Shown: positions 26,322 to 37,400, counted from the stretch's first letter. The stretch: 64,000 nucleotides of DNA from an uncultured Alphaproteobacteria bacterium (GCA_903909375.1 CAIVVM010000037.1:1-64000); one strand, 5' to 3'. Made by a program: numbers and translations. The notes: a model not told the origin generated them from the letters alone.

Positions 26322-27218
26322 CTACCGATCCTTGGGATCAATCGCGTCGCGCAGGCCGTCGCCGATGAAGTTGAAGCTCATCAGCGTCATCACCATCACC
26401 AGCGACGGGAAGATCAGGAGCCAGGGCGCCAGCTCCATGTCGGAGGCGCCCCCTGCGATCAGGGCGCCCAGCGAGGCCATGGGCGGCTGCACGCCCAGGC
26501 CCAGGAAGCTGAGGAAGCTCTCGGCCAGGATCACGGCCGGGATGGTCAACGTCACATAGACCACCACAGGACCCAGCAGGTTGGGCACGATGTGACGGAA
26601 GATGATGGCGCCCCGGTTCAGCCCTGCCGCACGGGCGGCTTCGACGAACTCCTTGTTCTTCAGCGTCAGCGTCTGGCCACGGACAATCCGGCTCATGGTC
26701 AGCCATTCCACGGCGCCGATGGCCACGAAGATCAGGATGATATTGGAGCCGAAGGTGACCATCAGCAGGATCACGAAGAAGATGAACGGCAGGGAGTAGA
26801 GGACATCCACGAAGCGCATCATCACCTCGTCCAGCTTGCCGCCGACGTAGCCCGCCACCGCGCCCCAGGCGACGCCGATCACCAGCGAGACAAAGGTCGC
26901 CACAAAGCCGATGGCCAGCGACACCCTGAGACCCACCAGGAGGCGGGTCAGCAGGTCACGGCCCAGGGCGTCCGAGCCCATCAGGTGGCCGCCTTGCAGC
27001 GGCGGCAGCCAAACGTCGGACTTGTTGACCTCATCATAGGTGAAGGGGCTCAGCCAGGGGCCGACCACGGCGGCCACCACCAGCAAGCCGAGCACGATCA
27101 TGCCCGTCACCGCCGCCCTGTTGCGCATGAGGCGCCGGCGAGCGTCTTCCCACAGGCTACGCCCCCGAACGGCGGCCGCCTTGGTGATGGTTTCGGCGCG
27201 AGCGCTGGCGAAGGTCAT
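26322..27218 (-). CDS. oppC: Peptide ABC transporter permease, OppC type
   Basis: A 298-residue inner-membrane permease of the Opp/Dpp family. An N-terminal helix (VTGMIVLGLLVVAAVVG) precedes a periplasmic loop with GSDALGRDLLTRLLVG, then five further helices. The ATPase-contacting EAA loop is FVEAARAAGLNRGAIIFRHI, and the C-terminus FNFIGDGLRDAIDPK is typical. The start at 27218 overlaps the oppB stop by ATGA, so they form a complex and are co-translated. No ATPase gene (oppD/F) is adjacent; these must be supplied elsewhere. Confidence 0.93.
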   Translation of the reverse strand: MTFASARAETITKAAAVRGRSLWEDARRRLMRNRAAVTGMIVLGLLVVAAVVGPWLSPFTYDEVNKSDVWLPPLQGGHLMGSDALGRDLLTRLLVGLRVSLAIGFVATFVSLVIGVAWGAVAGYVGGKLDEVMMRFVDVLYSLPFIFFVILLMVTFGSNIILIFVAIGAVEWLTMSRIVRGQTLTLKNKEFVEAARAAGLNRGAIIFRHIVPNLLGPVVVYVTLTIPAVILAESFLSFLGLGVQPPMASLGALIAGGASDMELAPWLLIFPSLVMVMTLMSFNFIGDGLRDAIDPKDR

Positions 27219-28138
27219 GCGAGGCGCACCCGGGGATCGAGAACGGCGTAGAGCAGGTCGGCGATCAGGTTCAGCAGCAGGATCAGCCCGGCATAGAAGA
27301 TCACCATTCCCATCACTACGGTGTAGTCGCGCTGCAAGGCGCTGATGACGAAGAACTTGCCCAGGCCCGGCAGGTTGAAAATCTTCTCGACCACCAGCGA
27401 GCCGGTGATCAGGCCCGCGCATGCCGGCCCGAGATAGCTGACCAGAGGAAGGATGGCGGCGCGAAGCGCGTGTTTACGCACGATCAGCCATTCCGGCAGG
27501 CCTTTGGCCCGGGCGGTGCGGATGTAGTTTGAGTGCAGCACCTCGATCATGCCGGCTCGGGTGAGGCGCGAGATGATGGCGATCTGTGGCAACGCCAGCA
27601 CGACCACCGGCAGGACCATGTTCGGCAATGCGCCATCGTTCCAGCCCGCAGTCGGCAGCCACCCGAGCTTGGACGCGATCCCCAGCACCAGCAGCGGCGC
27701 CGTGACAAAGGTCGGGATACAAACCCCCAGGATGGCGATGGTCATCACCACATTGTCCGTCATCCGGTTCTGTCGCAGCGCCGCCATCACCCCCAGACTG
27801 ACCCCGATGACAGAGGCGATGGCGATGGCGAAGAAGCCGAGCCGCAGCGAGACCGGATAGTTCTCCTTGACGATGTCCAGCACCGTCTTGTCCCGGTACT
27901 TCAATGAGGGACCCAGGTCGCCCTGGACCACACCGGCCAGATAGTCGACGTACTGCTGGCCCAGCGGCTTATCCATTCCGTACTGCGCCAGAACGTTGGC
28001 CTCGATCTCAGGCGAAAGCTTGCGGTCCATGTCGAACGGACTGCCGGGCGCCGCGCGCATCATGAAGAAGGCGGCGGTGATCACCAGAAACAGGGTCGGG
28101 ATCGCGACCAGAAGACGCCGGCCGATGTATTGCAGCAT
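27215..28138 (-). CDS. oppB: Peptide ABC transporter permease, OppB type
   Basis: A 307-residue permease. It starts MLQYIGRRLLVAIPTLFLVI, the classic OppB first helix, with AAPGSPFDMDRKLSPE following. Later: LGFFAIAIASVIGVSLGVMA, and the EAA loop NYIRTARAKGLPEWLIVRKH, ending YAVLDPRVRLA. The frame is open to 28198 but the added residues repeat the start of the oppA upstream sequence, not a protein feature, so I use 28138. Partner of oppC downstream. Confidence 0.93.
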   Translation of the reverse strand: MLQYIGRRLLVAIPTLFLVITAAFFMMRAAPGSPFDMDRKLSPEIEANVLAQYGMDKPLGQQYVDYLAGVVQGDLGPSLKYRDKTVLDIVKENYPVSLRLGFFAIAIASVIGVSLGVMAALRQNRMTDNVVMTIAILGVCIPTFVTAPLLVLGIASKLGWLPTAGWNDGALPNMVLPVVVLALPQIAIISRLTRAGMIEVLHSNYIRTARAKGLPEWLIVRKHALRAAILPLVSYLGPACAGLITGSLVVEKIFNLPGLGKFFVISALQRDYTVVMGMVIFYAGLILLLNLIADLLYAVLDPRVRLA

Positions 28139-28187
28139 GGGCGCTGAAAAGCCTTTTACTATGAGCGTGCGGGGCGCCGGTTCGCTG

Positions 28188-28222
28188 GAAACTTTCACCC
28201 GCCCCGGCTGATGTCAACGAAG
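28188..28222 (-). promoter_or_regulatory. Conserved element upstream of oppB, copy 1
   Basis: A 35-base block 50-84 bases upstream of the oppB start, matching 32 of 35 bases with the block at 29938-29972 upstream of oppA at the same distance. On the minus strand it holds CGTTGACATCA and GGTGAAAGTTTC. TTGACA could be a -35 box; no standard -10 follows. Confidence 0.6.
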
Positions 28223-28241
28223 GTCAGGACGGCGAGCGGTT

Positions 28242-29888
28242 TCAGGCTGCAGGCGCCTTGGGCGATCCTTTTACGCAAAGGAACTGGGTTGGGTGGATGT
28301 CGCCAAGATTGGCGATCCAGCCAGTGACCCTGGGGCTGACCAGGTTCTTGTTCACGTAGAAAAACACCGGTGCGATCGTGGCGTCGTCCAGCATGATGCG
28401 TTCGGCCTGCGCCAGGTAGCCTGCCCGAACCGCAGCATCGGGTTCATTGTCCGCCTTCTTGAGCAGGGCGTCGAAGGCGGGGTTCTTGTAGTCGCCGTAG
28501 TTCTGGGCGCCGGTAGTTGAGTTCATCAGGTAGAGGAACGTCATCGGATCGTTGTAGTCGGCGACCCAGGCCGCATCGCCGACCTCGAAGTCCCTGGCGC
28601 GGTAGGCCGCATAGGCGATCTGGGGTTCGTTCTGGGCCAGGCGGGCCTCAACGCCGATGGACTTCCAGTCGGCCTGGATGGCCGGCATGATCAGACTGGG
28701 ATCGGCGGAATTGCGGTGCTTGATCTCGATCTTGAGCGGCCGGCCCGGACCGTAGCCGGCCTCGGCCAAAATTCGGCGCGCCTCGGCCTGACGCTTCTCA
28801 AAGGGCCAAGCCGCCCACTCAGGGGGCTGCACGGCCTGATAGTTCGCAACACCTGGCGGCACGAAGGTGTAGGCGGGCTGCTGGCCGCCGCGCATCAGCT
28901 TCTTCGTGATGAACTCCCGATCTATCGCCATCGCCAGCGCGCGACGGACCCGCACATCGCGCAGGGCTACGACGCTGTTGTTGTAGGTCAGGTACGAGAC
29001 GCCCAGATAGGTGTGGGTGCGCACGTAGCCGGGCATCTGCTCCCGCAGGAGCGCGATGCGGTTGGACTGGATGTCAGCGTTCATATCCAGTTCGCCGTTT
29101 CGGACCTGGCGCTCGGCCGTGATGTTATCCGTCGTAGGATAGTAGGAAATCTGGTCCACACAGACCTTGGCCGCATCCCAGTAGCGGGGATTTTTCACCG
29201 CCTTGATCCGGTCTCCCAACTTCCAACTGACAATGGTGTAGGGGCCGTTGGAGACATAGTGCTCAGGCTTGGACCAGGCGTTTCCGTACTTTTCGACCAC
29301 ATGCCTTGGTACTGGGTACATCGTCTGGTGCTTGGCCAGTTGCAGCAGATAGGGCGCCGGGTGCTCCAGACGGATTTCCAGAATCCGTGGCGTGACCGCG
29401 CGCACGCCGAGCGTCTCCGGCGCCGCCTTGCCTTCGTTGACCGCCTGGGCGCCCAGGATGGGATAGAGCAGCGAGGCGTACTCGGCGGCCGTCGCCGGGT
29501 TCAGGATTCGCCGCAGCGAGAACACAAAGTCATCAGCTGTCAGCGGTACGCCATCCGACCAGACGGCGTCGCGCAGATAGAAGGTCCAGGTCAGACCATC
29601 GGCGCTGGTTTCCCACCGTTCCGCCGTACCCGGGGCTACTTTGTCGCTGGCGTCGGCCATGGTCAGGCCCACCATACTGTCCAGCAGCACCCGGTGATCA
29701 CCGACCCCGGACACCTTGTGTGGATCGAGCGAAAGGACCTCCACCCCGTTGCCGGCCCTGAGGCAGACCTTCCCGGCCGGACAGTCGTCGACCCTGGGCT
29801 TTCCGGGCGTACAGCCCTGCAACAGGAGGAAGGCGCTGGCGAACCCAAGGGCCAGAATGCCGTGATTGCGACGGAACGGGCGATACAT
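28242..29888 (-). CDS. oppA: Peptide ABC transporter substrate-binding lipoprotein, OppA/DppA type
   Basis: A 548-residue SBP family 5 protein. The N-terminal signal ends in a lipobox FLLLQGC, so the mature protein is lipid-anchored and captures peptides for OppBC. Typical segments are LSLDPHKVSGVGDHRVLLDS, ERWETSADGLTWTFYLRDAV, WSDGVPLTADDFVFSLRRIL and the barrel-like NSADPSLIMPAIQADWKSIG. I start at 29888; the open frame further upstream covers the conserved upstream block. Gene order is oppA-oppB-oppC. Confidence 0.93.
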   Translation of the reverse strand: MYRPFRRNHGILALGFASAFLLLQGCTPGKPRVDDCPAGKVCLRAGNGVEVLSLDPHKVSGVGDHRVLLDSMVGLTMADASDKVAPGTAERWETSADGLTWTFYLRDAVWSDGVPLTADDFVFSLRRILNPATAAEYASLLYPILGAQAVNEGKAAPETLGVRAVTPRILEIRLEHPAPYLLQLAKHQTMYPVPRHVVEKYGNAWSKPEHYVSNGPYTIVSWKLGDRIKAVKNPRYWDAAKVCVDQISYYPTTDNITAERQVRNGELDMNADIQSNRIALLREQMPGYVRTHTYLGVSYLTYNNSVVALRDVRVRRALAMAIDREFITKKLMRGGQQPAYTFVPPGVANYQAVQPPEWAAWPFEKRQAEARRILAEAGYGPGRPLKIEIKHRNSADPSLIMPAIQADWKSIGVEARLAQNEPQIAYAAYRARDFEVGDAAWVADYNDPMTFLYLMNSTTGAQNYGDYKNPAFDALLKKADNEPDAAVRAGYLAQAERIMLDDATIAPVFFYVNKNLVSPRVTGWIANLGDIHPTQFLCVKGSPKAPAA

Positions 29889-29937
29889 GAACGCGAAAAC
29901 GCCTCTATGGTCGGACTTAAGTGTGGCCGGGCGTTGC

Positions 29938-29972
29938 GAAACTTTCACCCGACCCCGATGATGTCAACGAAG
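29938..29972 (-). promoter_or_regulatory. Conserved element upstream of oppA, copy 2
   Basis: Same 35-base block as at 28188-28222, 50-84 bases upstream of the oppA start. The equal distance to both starts argues for a shared promoter or operator rather than chance. Confidence 0.6.
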
Positions 29973-30000
29973 CGCCCGCAAACCACAGGCCCTGGACCCA

Positions 30001-30408
30001 ATGAGCGACTTTCGACGTGTCACCGATGACTTCTCCGTGGCGCCGCAGATCTCCCTGGCCGATGTGGCCGAGGCCGCGCGCCTGGGATTCAAGACCCTGA
30101 TCAGCAACCGGCCCGACGGCGAGGATCCAGGGCAGCCCAGCGCGCGCGAGATAGCTGCGGCCGCTGCAGAGGCGGGAATTTCCTTCTATCATATCCCGAT
30201 ACGCGGCGCGCCAACGCCCGAACAGGTCGAGGCGACCAGCCTGCTCCTGCAGGATGCCGAGACTCCGGTGCTGGCGTTCTGCCGATCCGGCACGCGTTCC
30301 ATCGTCACATGGTCGATCTGTCAGGCGACCTCAGGAGCCATGGATCGCGGCGAACTGGTCGCCCTGGGCCGGCAGGCCGGCTACGACCTGTCGAGCGTGC
30401 TCGGATGA
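30001..30408 (+). CDS. DUF442/TIGR01244 family phosphatase-like (Blh) protein
   Basis: A 135-residue protein with a dual-specificity-phosphatase-like fold. The P-loop AFCRSGTRS puts the nucleophile at Cys94 and the anion-binding Arg at 99 (C-x5-R). SDFRRVTDDFSVAPQISLAD and LGFKTLISNRPDGE at the N-terminus are family hallmarks. Known relatives (Blh, TIGR01244) are often fused to, or sit beside, an MBL-fold persulfide dioxygenase or sulfur enzyme; here an MBL hydrolase overlaps its stop. A sulfur-handling or phosphatase role is inference. Confidence 0.88.
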   Translation: MSDFRRVTDDFSVAPQISLADVAEAARLGFKTLISNRPDGEDPGQPSAREIAAAAAEAGISFYHIPIRGAPTPEQVEATSLLLQDAETPVLAFCRSGTRSIVTWSICQATSGAMDRGELVALGRQAGYDLSSVLG

Positions 30409-31304
30409 TCCCCTATGTCCGCGACATCGAGGTGGTCTATGGCCGCTGCGATCAGGTCTCGCCCCTGATCCGGCGGGTGACGGCCAAGAACCCGGGCCCC
30501 TTCACCTTCAAAGGCACCGGCACCTACATTGTGGGTCAGGGCGAGGTGGCGGTGATCGATCCGGGTCCGGATGATCCAGCGCATCTGGAGGCGATCCTGG
30601 CGGCCGTTGCCGGCGAGCGCGTCACCCACATCCTGATCACCCACCACCACTCCGACCACTCGCCTCTGGCCGGCGCGCTGAAGGCCGCGACTGGAGCGAC
30701 GATCTACGGCTGCGCGGTCGCCGGGCACGAGGTGGAGGACACCGGCGAAGTGAAAATGGAAGCCGGTCATGATCTCGATTTCCGGCCCGACGTGAGCCTT
30801 TGCGGCGGCGGCGCAGTCTCCGGTCCCGGTTGGACGATCGAGGCGATCCCGACACCGGGTCACACCTCCAACCATATCTGCTTCGCGCTGAAGGAAGAGA
30901 ACTGCCTGTTCTCGGGCGACCACATTATGGGCTGGTCCACGACGGTCATCACCCCACCCGACGGCGACATGGGCGACTATCTGGCCAGTCTCGCCGCCAT
31001 CGAAGCCCGCCATTTCACGACGCTATGGCCAACACACGGTCCACCCATCCGCGAGGTGGACGCCTTCATCGCCGCCTACACCGCCCACCGACACGAACGC
31101 GCAAATCAGATCCTGCGCGCGCTGGAGGCAGGCCCTGCCCGGATCCGTGATCTGGTTCCGCGTCTGTACGCAGACGTCGACCCCAGGCTGTGGCCTGCGG
31201 CATCCAGGTCTATGCTGGCGGCGATCCTCTACCTGAGTGGCGAGGGCAAGATCGTGGCCCTCGATGACGCCGGGTCGGATAGCGAGTACCGGTTGGCGGA
31301 CTAG
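30405..31304 (+). CDS. MBL-fold metallohydrolase
   Basis: A 299-residue enzyme with the zinc motif HxHxDH at His80-His85 (THHHSDHSP), the further ligands in PTPGHTSNH, the bridging Asp in FSGDHIMGW and a late His in WPTHGPPI. A C-terminal winged-helix-like part (ANQILRALEAGPARIRDLVP) resembles LACTB2/glyoxalase II-type hydrolases. Its ATG overlaps the stop of the DUF442 gene, so the two are made together. It probably hydrolyses a thioester or phosphodiester; I cannot say which. Confidence 0.9.
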   Translation: MIPYVRDIEVVYGRCDQVSPLIRRVTAKNPGPFTFKGTGTYIVGQGEVAVIDPGPDDPAHLEAILAAVAGERVTHILITHHHSDHSPLAGALKAATGATIYGCAVAGHEVEDTGEVKMEAGHDLDFRPDVSLCGGGAVSGPGWTIEAIPTPGHTSNHICFALKEENCLFSGDHIMGWSTTVITPPDGDMGDYLASLAAIEARHFTTLWPTHGPPIREVDAFIAAYTAHRHERANQILRALEAGPARIRDLVPRLYADVDPRLWPAASRSMLAAILYLSGEGKIVALDDAGSDSEYRLAD

Positions 31305-31822
31305 ATTTGCTTCTCCAGCATCTCGAAGAATAGATCGTCGCGCGTTGGCGTCCCAAACCGTGGGTCGCCATAGGGAAACGCGCCGGTCTCACCGGTGAGC
31401 ACATACCCGCGTCGCTGATACCATGCGATCAACTCGATGCGCTGGTGGATCACCGACATACGGATGCCGCGAGCGCCGTGGTCGCGAGCGTAGTCCTCGG
31501 CGGCCGTCAGTATGGTCCGGCCCAACCCCGCATCCTGATGGTCCGGACTAACGGTGAGCATGGCCAGGTACCACACGCCGTCGTCCGAGGAATCCAGCCG
31601 GACATGGCCCAGATGCTCGCCGCTCCCATTGCGCGCCACCAACAGGATTGCCGCCGGATTGGCGAGGTCGTCGCGCAGCAAGGCCTCATCGATACGCTGA
31701 CCGCCGACGATGGTCTCTACTTTCCAGGCGGCCTGCCCGGCCGGCGCGCGGTAGGCGCGGTTGGTCAGGGCGATGACTGCCGGGTAGTCGGCCTCGTCCG
31801 CAGGCTGCAGATTGAGATCCAC
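31301..31822 (-). CDS. GNAT-family N-acetyltransferase
   Basis: A 173-residue GCN5-related acetyltransferase using acetyl-CoA. Motif A, LTVSPDHQDAGLGRTILTAA, contains the Q/RxxGxG/A pyrophosphate loop, followed by ARGIRMSVIHQRIELIAWYQ and RRGYVLTGETGAFPYGD. The overall form fits small-molecule or peptide acetyltransferases; substrate unknown. It lies eight bases after the thiolase-like gene and may be the third gene of the fatty-acyl ligase cluster. Its end overlaps the MBL gene by four bases, convergent. Confidence 0.88.
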   Translation of the reverse strand: MDLNLQPADEADYPAVIALTNRAYRAPAGQAAWKVETIVGGQRIDEALLRDDLANPAAILLVARNGSGEHLGHVRLDSSDDGVWYLAMLTVSPDHQDAGLGRTILTAAEDYARDHGARGIRMSVIHQRIELIAWYQRRGYVLTGETGAFPYGDPRFGTPTRDDLFFEMLEKQI

Positions 31823-31829
31823 GTATGCC

Positions 31830-33359
31830 TCAGGCTGGTTGGAAGTCGGTGAGGACGCGCCGCCCCTCTGAGTCGCTATGGCAGGCGATGTGGGCGCCCA
31901 GAGGCTCGGCGGCGATCATCGCCTGAGCCAGGCCTGCGTCCGCCGGATCGGTCATCGCCAGGAAGCGCGCGCCGTCGGCATCGCGGGCGACCACCACCCC
32001 GGCCGGCGCCTCGCGGCTGTAGTCGATGGTATAGGTCTCCACGATGCCGGAGGTGGCCTCGTCCGCCAACGGCGGCGCGGGCCAGCCATCGACCTCGGCC
32101 TGCAGCGCGGTGCTGGAGAACCCGCGCCATTCTGTCGGTCGGGTCGAATAGATGCCCACCGAGTACTTGGAAAGGAACCCGCCGTTGGCCGCAACCAGAC
32201 CGAAGGCGCCATCCGCCTCTCGCAATGCCCGGATCATGCTGGCGATGGCATGCATCGAGTAGTTGTTGCCAGCCCCGCCGAAGAACGGCAGGCCGCCGGT
32301 CATGGTCAGCGGGCGCCGATCATCGCCTGCGATGCCCAGGCCGTCGCGCACGGCGAAGACAGCGATCGGAAAGCAGCTATAAAGGTCAAACAGCGCCAGA
32401 TCGTCCACGCCGACGCCAGCACTCGCCAGCGCCTGCCGCGCGGCCAGCACAGCGGCGGGATAGGCGGCCATGTCCTGGCGCTCCATCGGCATCCGCTCGG
32501 CAGCGTCTGCCCCGCCGTGCAGATAGACCCAGCGGTCCTGAGGCACGCCCAGGGCACGCGCCTGGCCCACTGAAGCGATGAGCACGGCGGCGCCTTGATT
32601 GGCCTGGTCACGGGCAATCATCCGTCGCGGGAAGGGGTCAGCGATCAGCCGATTGCGCGGCGTGACCGTCGCCAGGGCCTCGGCGTCGAACACCTCCTGA
32701 GACATGGCGTGCGGGTTGGTCGAGGCGACCGTTGTGAACGGCGCGAACAACCGGCCCATTTCCAGCGCGTAGCGGGCGCGGTCCAGGCCACGCTGGCCGC
32801 GTCTGGCATTCTCGAACAGGGCATAATGGGCGATGGCTGTACGCACGCCATGTGCGCGCAAGTCCAGCGAGGAGAGCGGCGGTCCGAAGCCACGATCCTC
32901 CAGTTGGCCGCCAAGCGTCTCCGTCCAGTCACGCGTCTCGCCCTTTCCGGCGAGATGCCGAATTGTGGAGATAGCTTCCGAGCCGCAGATCAGAGCCAGC
33001 TGCAATTCGCCCCGCCCAATGGCCTGGGCGAGTTCGTTCACCAGGTGCTGAGGCCCTTGCCCGCCCACCGGCTCCAGGATCGCCCGCGCCGGATCCGCCC
33101 CGATCCGGCGGGCGACGCCGCGCGGAAAGTTATCGGTGCGCCCGAATGGCGCCGGCGCATTGGGGCCCGAGACCTCGAACTGACGGATAGCCGCCAGAGT
33201 CTGGATCGCCGCGGCGACTCCTCGCCCACCGGCATCCGCAACCGCCGCCGCTGCCGCCCGGGAGGCCAGTTCTACCGGCGAAAAGGCCTCATAGTCCGCA
33301 GAATCAATTCGTTCGGACGCCTCTCCGACGCCGATGATAACAGGGGTGCGATCGTCCAC
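31830..33359 (-). CDS. Thiolase-like acetyl-CoA acetyltransferase family protein
   Basis: A 509-residue thiolase-fold protein. The N-terminus PVIIGVGEASERID and the LASRAAAAAVADAG and CGSEAISTIRHLA segments are typical of the acetyl-CoA acetyltransferase-like group. Where thiolases have the nucleophilic Cys (NxxCxSG), this one reads EPVGGQGPQHLVNELA, so the Cys is missing. A C-terminal GGxxxxG loop, MTGGLPFFGGAGNNYSMHAI, is kept. Members of this Cys-less group are widespread and unproven in function, perhaps acting on acyl-CoA ligase products. It follows the acyl-CoA ligase by 85 bases on the same strand. Confidence 0.85.
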   Translation of the reverse strand: MDDRTPVIIGVGEASERIDSADYEAFSPVELASRAAAAAVADAGGRGVAAAIQTLAAIRQFEVSGPNAPAPFGRTDNFPRGVARRIGADPARAILEPVGGQGPQHLVNELAQAIGRGELQLALICGSEAISTIRHLAGKGETRDWTETLGGQLEDRGFGPPLSSLDLRAHGVRTAIAHYALFENARRGQRGLDRARYALEMGRLFAPFTTVASTNPHAMSQEVFDAEALATVTPRNRLIADPFPRRMIARDQANQGAAVLIASVGQARALGVPQDRWVYLHGGADAAERMPMERQDMAAYPAAVLAARQALASAGVGVDDLALFDLYSCFPIAVFAVRDGLGIAGDDRRPLTMTGGLPFFGGAGNNYSMHAIASMIRALREADGAFGLVAANGGFLSKYSVGIYSTRPTEWRGFSSTALQAEVDGWPAPPLADEATSGIVETYTIDYSREAPAGVVVARDADGARFLAMTDPADAGLAQAMIAAEPLGAHIACHSDSEGRRVLTDFQPA

Positions 33360-33444
33360 CGCGCGCTCCGATCCAAGGCCAGCTTTGTTGCGTCCCGTTT
33401 GGCGGGCTATGCCGGCGATGTCCAGAGATCAGGAAAGAGGTGGA

Positions 33445-35091
<1,647 letters not shown>

Positions 35092-35173
35092 AGGTGTTTG
35101 TCTCCGAGGAACTCGTGTGTGTTGTTGCTACGCGAGAATTAGTCAGCGTGGATGGATTTCGCAACGCGGTCCT

Positions 35174-36658
35174 TCAGAGTTCGGCACGAACCCAGGCCCG
35201 CGCCGCTTCTTCCGTTGACCGGGACACGTCTACCTTCGGCCAGCTCAGAGCACCCAGGTCGCGTTGAAGTTGCTCTCGCAGCACCGCAATAGTGGCGTCG
35301 GAAGCATCGCCGGTGCGGCTCGCGATACGAGCTTCCAGCACCTCGGACGGGGCTTGCAGCCAGGCCGCCCGGAAGGGAACCCCAGCGTCGCGCGCCAGCG
35401 CCTCGGCTCGCGCTCGCTGCGCGGGTTCCATGAAGCTGGCGTCGAGAACCACTGAACGTCCCGCCGCCAGCAAGGCGCGCGCGTTGGCGAACATTTCGTC
35501 GTAGGTTCGGGCGTAGGCGTCGGGCGCATAGCTCTCCGACCCGGCGGGCGTGATTGCGGGCTGCTTCAGCAATCGCTTTCGAACCTCGTCGGTCCGCAGG
35601 ATCACCGCGCCCGGCGAGGCGCCCAGGAATGGCGCAGCAGCTCTTGAGAAGGTGGACTTGCCCGCCCCTGACAGCCCCCCCACGGCTACAAGCGTCGGCG
35701 CCACTGGCGCGAGGTGCGCGATGGCCGCTTCCACATATGCCCGCGCTGTGTCCGGATCGTCGCTGTGCGCAGTAACATGGGCCCGCACCCCGGCGCGAAC
35801 AGAGAGCATGAGAGGCAGGAGCGCCACGCCAGCCCAAAGGTCCGGCGGGAAGCTGCGCCCAGCTTCATCAAGGTAGGCCGACAGCGCCCGCACCGCCGCA
35901 TCCCGGCGACCGCGAAAGTCGAGATCCATCAACAGGAAGGCGAGATCGTACTGGACATCCAGATCCGAGAGGACATCGTTGAACTCTATGCAGTCAAACA
36001 AGACCGGGCCGTCATCCCTCAACAGGATGTTGCCCAGATGCAGATCACCATGGCAGCGGCGTGCGTAACCGGTGGCGGCGCGACGGGCCAAAAGTGGCGA
36101 CCATTTTTCCAGTTCGGTCTCCGTCAGCGCGATCATGATCTCGACCCTGGACTGATCGAGCCCCGGACAGGTTTCGCGCAAGAGCCGGGCGTTGGAGCCT
36201 ACCGTGTAGGCCATCGCGGTCAGCCCACCTTCGGGGCGGAGCGGGGCGTCGCGGTGAAACCCGGCGATGGTTCGCCCCAGAGCTTCGGCCAGTTCTCCGG
36301 TGACCCGCTCAGGGCAGGCCGACAGCACGGCCGTCTCGTCGAAGCGCTGCATCTCCAGCACATGATCGATGGTCACACCGTCGCCATCCAGGGCAAGCGA
36401 CCCGTCGGTCTCACGGGTGACCCTGCGGACCGCACGATAGATGTCCGGCGCGGCAGACCGGTTGAAAGCCAATTCCCGGTCAAGCGCCCAGAGGCGGCGT
36501 TCTACGGAGGAGAAGTCGACATAGCCAAGGTCATCGTGGCGTTTGAGTTTCAGCGCCCGGTCCGGCCCCAGGAAGACGTGGGCGCAGGCGGTGTCGATCG
36601 TCCGCTCGCTGAGCGGTGACAGCCAGGCGACAATCTCGGCTTCGAGTGCGCTCTTCAA
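35174..36658 (-). CDS. Aminoglycoside-phosphotransferase-like / P-loop kinase fusion
   Basis: A 494-residue two-domain protein. Residues about 1-320 have an APH/choline-kinase-like fold with the Brenner motif [14 protein letters not shown] and FDCIEFND. Residues about 330-494 are a small-molecule kinase with the P-loop [14 protein letters not shown] and RTDEVRKRL. The architecture matches the COG2187-COG0645 fusion found across proteobacteria, whose substrate is unknown (possibly a sugar acid or nucleoside). It overlaps pdxH upstream by ATGA, so the two are cotranslated. Confidence 0.87.
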   Translation of the reverse strand: MKSALEAEIVAWLSPLSERTIDTACAHVFLGPDRALKLKRHDDLGYVDFSSVERRLWALDRELAFNRSAAPDIYRAVRRVTRETDGSLALDGDGVTIDHVLEMQRFDETAVLSACPERVTGELAEALGRTIAGFHRDAPLRPEGGLTAMAYTVGSNARLLRETCPGLDQSRVEIMIALTETELEKWSPLLARRAATGYARRCHGDLHLGNILLRDDGPVLFDCIEFNDVLSDLDVQYDLAFLLMDLDFRGRRDAAVRALSAYLDEAGRSFPPDLWAGVALLPLMLSVRAGVRAHVTAHSDDPDTARAYVEAAIAHLAPVAPTLVAVGGLSGAGKSTFSRAAAPFLGASPGAVILRTDEVRKRLLKQPAITPAGSESYAPDAYARTYDEMFANARALLAAGRSVVLDASFMEPAQRARAEALARDAGVPFRAAWLQAPSEVLEARIASRTGDASDATIAVLREQLQRDLGALSWPKVDVSRSTEEAARAWVRAEL

Positions 36659-37320
36659 GGAAACAGCCGGCGGGTGCTCCAGCCGCCGTCAGCGCGGTCA
36701 AACACCAGTCGCTCATGAAGGCGGAACGGCCGGTCGCGCCAGAATTCGATCGTTTCCGGCGCGAGGCGGAACCCGGACCAGTGCGGCGGGCGCGGCACCT
36801 TGCCCAAACCGAAGCGCAGACCAACTTCGGCGATCCGCTTTTCCAGCGCGAGGCGATCCGGCAAGGTTCGGGATTGCTCCGACGCCCAGGCCCCCATCTG
36901 CGCTGGTCGCGCGCGGGTGGCAAAATAGGCGTCAGCCTCTTCGTCGCTGACCGACGTGACCGAACCTCTGAGCCGCACCTGACGGCGAAGCGACTTCCAG
37001 TGAAACATCATCGCCGCCTGGGGGTTGGCCGCCAGTTCACGCCCCTTCGCGCTTTCCAGGTTTGTAAAGAACACAAAGCCGTCCGCATGGTATCCCTTAA
37101 GCAGCACCATTCGCACGTCGGGCATGCCGGATCCGTCGACGGTGGCCAGCGCCATGGCATTGGCGTCGTTGGGCTCCTTGACCTTGGCCTCGGCAAACCA
37201 CTCGCCAAACAGGGCGAACGGGTCGGTTTCGCTCAGCAACGCAGGCGGCTCCGCGGAAACTACCTGGCGGACGTATTCGTCTTCGGTTGGCGAGGGCGGG
37301 ATGACTGTCTTGTCTTTCAC
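36655..37320 (-). CDS. pdxH: Pyridoxamine 5'-phosphate oxidase
   Basis: A 221-residue FMN enzyme that oxidises pyridoxamine/pyridoxine 5'-phosphate to PLP. FMN-binding segments [17 protein letters not shown] and [18 protein letters not shown] are clear; the C-terminus has [17 protein letters not shown] and [10 protein letters not shown], with the final LFP stop just inside the next gene. Length and layout are standard. It shares an ATGA overlap with the kinase fusion downstream. Confidence 0.95.
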   Translation of the reverse strand: MKDKTVIPPSPTEDEYVRQVVSAEPPALLSETDPFALFGEWFAEAKVKEPNDANAMALATVDGSGMPDVRMVLLKGYHADGFVFFTNLESAKGRELAANPQAAMMFHWKSLRRQVRLRGSVTSVSDEEADAYFATRARPAQMGAWASEQSRTLPDRLALEKRIAEVGLRFGLGKVPRPPHWSGFRLAPETIEFWRDRPFRLHERLVFDRADGGWSTRRLFP

Positions 37321-37400
37321 ACACGCCTTATAAACTGACCTGGAGGGACGTTGCGAGGCTTAACGCTGCGTTGACAGCCTTGCCCATAGCCTCCCGGCTC

